Assembly: GCA_905479925.1 (NCBI GenBank)
Contig: CAJQOL010000113.1
Location: forward strand, 1-37,441
Reading direction: 5' to 3'
Origin: an uncultured Kangiellaceae bacterium
GTDB lineage: Bacteria > Pseudomonadota > Gammaproteobacteria > Enterobacterales > Kangiellaceae
DNA: 37,441 bases
Position 1 is the first letter of the stretch. The number at the start of each line of letters is the position of its first letter. This document shows, in pieces, positions 33,392-37,441 of the stretch. The position numbers were made by a program, and so were the translations under genes. The notes beneath the pieces were generated by a model. The model saw nothing but the letters and a program-made list of their open reading frames with translations. It did no database searches and was not told where the DNA came from.

Positions 33392-36358
33392 TTAGAATGT
33401 GTAACGAGCTCCCAATGAGTAGCGAGGGCCATATTGGCGGGCACTTAAGAACTGCTCGCGGTATCGGCCAAAAGATTGTTCAGTTTCATTGAGAATATTA
33501 ATTCCCTCAAAGAAGACCGTTAGGTTATCAGTCACTTCATAATTAGCACTTAAATCCCATTGCTCATAAGATTTAGCAAACTGAGGAGGTGCATCAGATG
33601 AACCTTGTGCTTGACCAACGCCGATCAGATACTCGTCACGCCAAACATAGGTTAGCCGCACTGAAAGACCATCTTTTTCGTAGAAACCCTGAAGGTTAGC
33701 TGAATCACTTAGACCGTTAAGCGGCGCCTGAGGATCTAAATTTTCTGGGTCAAATTCGACATCACCGTCCACTAACGTGAAGTTAAACATCGTGCCAAAA
33801 CCAGATTCTCCAAATAAATGTTGTAAAGCAAATTCAACACCATGGACTTCTTTGGTGTCACCATTAATTGGCTGACTCACTAACCACTCAACTAAAGGAT
33901 CGTCTGCATTTTGAACAACCTGTCCGTCAGCGTTACCGCCACCGTTTGCGATAATCTGATCGAAGATAGCGGTTACCGTTGGTTGGTCTCCACGAGCAAC
34001 AACGTCCGCTTCTGCAGCTATACGTCGGGGTCCTAAGAAGGGGTCACGCAAACCATCAACGGTAATTGTTGAAAAATCGGTTTGAATAAAATTATCAACG
34101 CTCTTTTGAAACAGACCCAATGACATATAACTACCTTCTTCATAGTAGTACTCGAAAGATACGTCAATGTTTGTAGACTCAAACGGTAATAAGCCAGGGT
34201 TACCAGAGCTACCATTTCGTGCACCTGGTTTAGGATTGGAAGATAACGTTCTAACACCCGCTAAATTACCTAATGGTGCGCGTGTAATACTTTTACCCGC
34301 TGAGAAACGGCCGATAATATCTTCAGTAAGTTCTACACTCAAATCCATGGTCGGTAAAAACACATCGTAAGTACCGGTGGTTTCTACAAAACCATTGTCG
34401 CTATCTTGAAAACGAAGATTCCACTCGGTCGGATTTAACCAGACGATTTCCTGCTCGACACGCTGCTTAACAATACTGGTAACGTCAGTTTCTTCATAAC
34501 GAAGCCCAAAGTTTAAATCTACTGGCATATCTTTAACGTCAAACTCCATAGAGGTTTGCAGGTAAATACTTGCAGTATCTTCCTCTACCGATGCAATGGA
34601 ATCTTTGCCACCAGTGGCAAATGGGTCGGTTAAGAAGCCTGGGAAAAACGCTGCCATACGACTAATCGCTTCATCAAAGTCATAGGTATAGTAATAATTC
34701 GTAGTTAAGTCACTGCCGCCACCTTCGAATTGGTCTAAGAAGTTGCCAGTATCATTTCGAGTAAACATGCTATCGGGGAATACCGCTTGGTTGCCGTTGT
34801 AACCATTAGGTCCTTGCTGATCGACACCTGCACCGTAGCCACCGATTGTTTGTGCAGTAAACGCTAAACCACCTTTAACACCAGTCCAAAAACTGTTCGC
34901 CGGATTCACCCATTCGCCGTCTAGTTGGAACTGCTGAACTTCTGATTTACCGGCACTTGTATCAAATCGAGCAAATAATGGGTCAAACTCACCAGGATTG
35001 GTTTCGGCCTCTCCATCTGCCCATGCCATAAAGACTTGCGGGATTTCCCCGGTACGGTAGTCATATTCTTTAAAGTCTAAATTGTTAGGCCCAATAATGA
35101 CAAAAGGTGCACTATTACTTCCTTTGTCGGCGCCAAAATCAATTTGGTTGTATGAATCATGATAATCCACAACAACATTGATATCGTCAGTTACTTGCCA
35201 GTCAAAATTAAAGCCAATCGATTCAGCTTCAACTAACGTGGTTGATTTTCTTGCGGTATGAGCAAAATCATTATTTGCTTCAGAAAAACGAACAGCAGTA
35301 CCATTTTCGTCTAATTCATAGGAGTTAATGTTTCCACCAAAGTTAAACCAAACACCAAACGCTAGGCTTTCGTTAGCTGTCTCGGTTTCTGACATGGTGT
35401 AGTCCAAGGTAGCGCGCATGTTATCGTTAGGCGCAAACTGGAATGTTACTTGGCCGTTAGAGCGCTCACGCTCAAAGTCAGCAATACTATATCCCATGTT
35501 CCTTGGCAAGAAAGATGGTCCTATTGGGTTACCATCGGCATCAACTGGTCGGTTATCAATAGCGTCTGCACCGGTTGCACCACCTAAACTTTGATTAGCC
35601 TGCCAGCCATCAACTTGAGCACTTTGCTGCTGAAAGTCGCGCTCTTGATGAGAAAAAGACAAAGCCACACCAAACTTTTCATCTTGGAAAGTATTACTAA
35701 ATACGGCGGCGATTTCCGGCGTTACCTTGTCACCTTTGACGGTAGACGTATCGTAAATCCCTTTTGTTGAGAATGAATACTTAAGACCCGGCGAACCAAG
35801 CGGCTTGGTTGTATTGATATTGACATAAGCACCTATACCACCTGAAGGTTTTTCCGCGCGAGAGGTTTTGATGACTTCTATAGAACTAATGGCCTCGGAT
35901 GATAAGTTAGCTAAATCATAAGATCGCGTATTACCTGTTCCAGGCATTTGCCGACCATTTAAACTTACCAAGTTAAATGATGGCCCAAATCCACGGACAG
36001 TAATTTCACTACCCTCACCGTTTGAACGGCTGATGGTAACACCAGTAATTCTTTGCAGAGATTCCGCTAAGTTTGTATCAGGAAACTTACCCATTTCCTC
36101 CGCTGATATAGCATCTACAACACCCGTCGCTTCTCTTTTAACGTCCATAGAGCGAACTAAACTGCCACGAATACCGGTAATAATAACCGTTTGCGCACCA
36201 TCATCTTCATTTTCGATGGCATCGTCTTGTGCCGAGACTGCTGCAGCGTTACTGGTATCTTCTGCCTCTTCAGCATAAACCGGCGCTGCTGCCGTTGTTC
36301 CTAACAGTACGGATATCGCCGCTGCTAGTTTTGTTTTATTGAAACTTGTGTCTTTCAT
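33392..36358 (-). CDS. TonB-dependent receptor (Xanthomonas/Caulobacter type)
   Basis: 988 aa. A signal peptide (MKDTSFNKTKLAAAISVLLG, cleavage near VYAEE) is followed by an acidic linker, a TonB-box-like QTVIITG and the plug domain with GKFPDTNLAESLQRITGV and ITVRGFGPSFNLVSLNGRQM, then a long beta-barrel. The C-terminal residues SLGARYTF end in the aromatic residue needed for outer-membrane assembly. The FPDTNLAESLQRI plug is the hallmark of the TonB-Xanth-Caul receptors that import carbohydrates. ATG at 36358 has AGGGA before it; an ATG seven codons upstream is less likely. Upstream on the same strand lies a protein with glycan-binding modules, so the substrate is probably an oligosaccharide. 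Confidence 0.95.
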   Translation of the reverse strand: MKDTSFNKTKLAAAISVLLGTTAAAPVYAEEAEDTSNAAAVSAQDDAIENEDDGAQTVIITGIRGSLVRSMDVKREATGVVDAISAEEMGKFPDTNLAESLQRITGVTISRSNGEGSEITVRGFGPSFNLVSLNGRQMPGTGNTRSYDLANLSSEAISSIEVIKTSRAEKPSGGIGAYVNINTTKPLGSPGLKYSFSTKGIYDTSTVKGDKVTPEIAAVFSNTFQDEKFGVALSFSHQERDFQQQSAQVDGWQANQSLGGATGADAIDNRPVDADGNPIGPSFLPRNMGYSIADFERERSNGQVTFQFAPNDNMRATLDYTMSETETANESLAFGVWFNFGGNINSYELDENGTAVRFSEANNDFAHTARKSTTLVEAESIGFNFDWQVTDDINVVVDYHDSYNQIDFGADKGSNSAPFVIIGPNNLDFKEYDYRTGEIPQVFMAWADGEAETNPGEFDPLFARFDTSAGKSEVQQFQLDGEWVNPANSFWTGVKGGLAFTAQTIGGYGAGVDQQGPNGYNGNQAVFPDSMFTRNDTGNFLDQFEGGGSDLTTNYYYTYDFDEAISRMAAFFPGFLTDPFATGGKDSIASVEEDTASIYLQTSMEFDVKDMPVDLNFGLRYEETDVTSIVKQRVEQEIVWLNPTEWNLRFQDSDNGFVETTGTYDVFLPTMDLSVELTEDIIGRFSAGKSITRAPLGNLAGVRTLSSNPKPGARNGSSGNPGLLPFESTNIDVSFEYYYEEGSYMSLGLFQKSVDNFIQTDFSTITVDGLRDPFLGPRRIAAEADVVARGDQPTVTAIFDQIIANGGGNADGQVVQNADDPLVEWLVSQPINGDTKEVHGVEFALQHLFGESGFGTMFNFTLVDGDVEFDPENLDPQAPLNGLSDSANLQGFYEKDGLSVRLTYVWRDEYLIGVGQAQGSSDAPPQFAKSYEQWDLSANYEVTDNLTVFFEGINILNETEQSFGRYREQFLSARQYGPRYSLGARYTF

Positions 36359-36482
36359 AATTTCCCTACTCTTTATCAAATTTGTTATTCGAATACGGGG
36401 AGCGGCTACTTTCGTTCAAATTTATTTTAAGCAATACCGCTCGGCGCTTTTCAGTGGCCTAATCATCCGGCCACATCATCAT

Positions 36483-37441
36483 CTATGGGTTAGCAATTAC
36501 CGCGTTATCGATTCGATAAACCGCGCCATTTCCTGTATCCCATGCTGGAAACACCATCACCACGTCAATCGCACTGATATCTAAACCAGCATCGAATAAA
36601 TCCTGTAGCGAGTAGGTATATGTTTGCCATTCACCAGTGACTGGAGCCGCACCTTCATTACTGGCTGCTAAGTCCAGTTCAACCGCTGTTGCGCCGTCAC
36701 CACTTTCAATTTTGAATTTCCAGACTGACGCCGTATTACTCGGGGCAGTCATTACTTTCATTTCAAAGCGAACTTCGCCGTTGGCTAAAAGGTCAGTTGC
36801 ATCGAATGGCGATCCACCAACAGTTCCGTGACCTTCTCGACTAGTGAACCCCATAACCGTTGGGGTTGCGCCAATTGTAAATTGTGCCGTTGCACCGTGT
36901 GTTGCATCATCGGTTTCAACCGTCGGTGTAGAGCCTGCACAGCAATCCCACATAATCCATAATGGATTTTCAGCATCTTCGAACAGTACTACCGATGGCC
37001 CGCTAGGAACTTCCGTAGCCAATTGACCAATAAAGACATTGTCTACGCGATAAACCGCTCCATTACCGGTATCCCAAGCTGGGAAAACCATAATCACGTC
37101 AATTGAGCTAATATCGAGTCCCGCATCAAACAGATCAGAAAGCTGGTAAGTGTAAGTTTGCCATTCGCCTGTGACTGGCGCTGCTGCCTCATTACTCGCG
37201 GTTAAATCAAGCTCAACCGCTGTTGCACCATCACTCGATTCAATCTTAAATTTCCAAACCGAATCGGTATTGCTTGGCGCGTTAACCACCTTCATTTCAA
37301 ACTGAACAACACCCGTTTGTAGGAACGCAGTTGCATCATAAGGTACGCCTCCATCAACGCCATGACCCGGACGGCTAGTGAACCCCATAACAGTTGGTGT
37401 AGCACCTATGATGAATTCAGCCACCGTTCCATGCTCAGCAT
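36483..37441 (-). CDS. protein with tandem carbohydrate-binding-type modules, 5' end outside the window
   Basis: The frame is open to the right edge, so only the C-terminal 319 residues are seen; the GTG at 37424 lies within the module and is not a start. Two copies of the module described for the lipoprotein at 3.6-6.2 kb are present, the last complete (VVLFEDAENPLWIMWDCC... YRIDNAVIANP), the other lacking its start. Blocks AQFTIGATPTVMGFTSREGH, WKFKIESGDGATAVELDL and VFPAWDTGNGAVYR are kept. It ends directly after the second module. The unseen part could be a GH16-type glucanase or another binding protein. The receptor gene starts about 125 bases downstream. Confidence 0.85.
   Translation of the reverse strand, partial: AEHGTVAEFIIGATPTVMGFTSRPGHGVDGGVPYDATAFLQTGVVQFEMKVVNAPSNTDSVWKFKIESSDGATAVELDLTASNEAAAPVTGEWQTYTYQLSDLFDAGLDISSIDVIMVFPAWDTGNGAVYRVDNVFIGQLATEVPSGPSVVLFEDAENPLWIMWDCCAGSTPTVETDDATHGATAQFTIGATPTVMGFTSREGHGTVGGSPFDATDLLANGEVRFEMKVMTAPSNTASVWKFKIESGDGATAVELDLAASNEGAAPVTGEWQTYTYSLQDLFDAGLDISAIDVVMVFPAWDTGNGAVYRIDNAVIANP
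36489..36993 (-). repeat. carbohydrate-binding-type module, C-terminal copy of the right-edge protein
   Basis: Complete module; matching positions of the neighbouring copy are 534 bases (178 codons) away, against 549 in the lipoprotein. DNA such as CCAGCATGGGATACAGG-like stretches is shared with the copies 30 kb away. Confidence 0.75.
37033..37441 (-). repeat. carbohydrate-binding-type module, partial copy at the right edge
   Basis: Module from AEFIIGATPTVMGF to YRVDNVFIG; the WDCC start is beyond the window. Confidence 0.75.

Noticed and set aside
37422..37424. GTG at 37424 as the start of the right-edge protein
   Set aside because: It lies in the middle of a binding module and the frame stays open to the window end.

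Overview
The window looks like a chromosomal stretch from an AT-rich marine gammaproteobacterium, perhaps near Kangiellales/Alteromonadales. This rests on the gene repertoire: a TonB-dependent receptor of the Xanthomonas/Caulobacter type with SapC and a cupin_8/JmjC protein, an iron SodB, a YqjG/DoxX pair, YjdM, and a YliI-type sugar dehydrogenase. Lineage is inference only. Nearly all genes are on the minus strand; the plus strand carries only the two-component pair near 11.4-13.7 kb and the GPP34 gene near 26 kb. I see no tRNA, rRNA, CRISPR array, transposase or phage gene.

Layout. 0-3.3 kb: a large membrane-anchored TPR protein followed by a small unknown gene. 3.5-6.2 kb: a surface-type lipoprotein with three Ig/cadherin-like stalk domains, two near-identical carbohydrate-binding-type beta-sandwich modules and a third, different C-terminal module; it has no recognisable catalytic domain. 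6.5-13.7 kb: an ABC ATPase plus a large ABC-2 permease fused to an M1 metallopeptidase, divergent from a LytS/LytTR two-component system whose kinase is cut by an in-frame TGA. 13.8-18.5 kb: a CPA2 cation/proton antiporter, an amidohydrolase lipoprotein and a TolB-like beta-propeller. 18.6-25.3 kb: small housekeeping and membrane genes, sodB, a PQQ-type sugar dehydrogenase, two VOC-fold genes, a DUF4199 protein paired with a membrane-tethered LuxR regulator, and yjdM. 25.7-30 kb: a bacterial GPP34 (GOLPH3-like) protein, a secreted papain-like C70 protease, two small membrane proteins, and the yqjG/DoxX pair. 30.3-37.4 kb: a GlpD-like FAD oxidoreductase, a cupin_8/JmjC protein, SapC, a TonB-dependent receptor and, running off the right edge, another protein with the same binding module found in the lipoprotein at 3.6-6.2 kb.

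How the genes may work together. The right end reads as a glycan-uptake locus: an outer-membrane receptor with SapC and a cupin_8 partner beside a module-bearing protein. The modules resemble those I recall from marine laminarinase-type (GH16) enzymes, so a beta-glucan is the best guess for the ligand. The lipoprotein 30 kb away shares the module and may be a non-catalytic surface glycan-binding protein of the same regulon. The ABC/M1 peptidase machine and the divergent two-component pair form a second plausible unit. It is now apparently compromised by the nonsense codon in the kinase, which would need resequencing to confirm.
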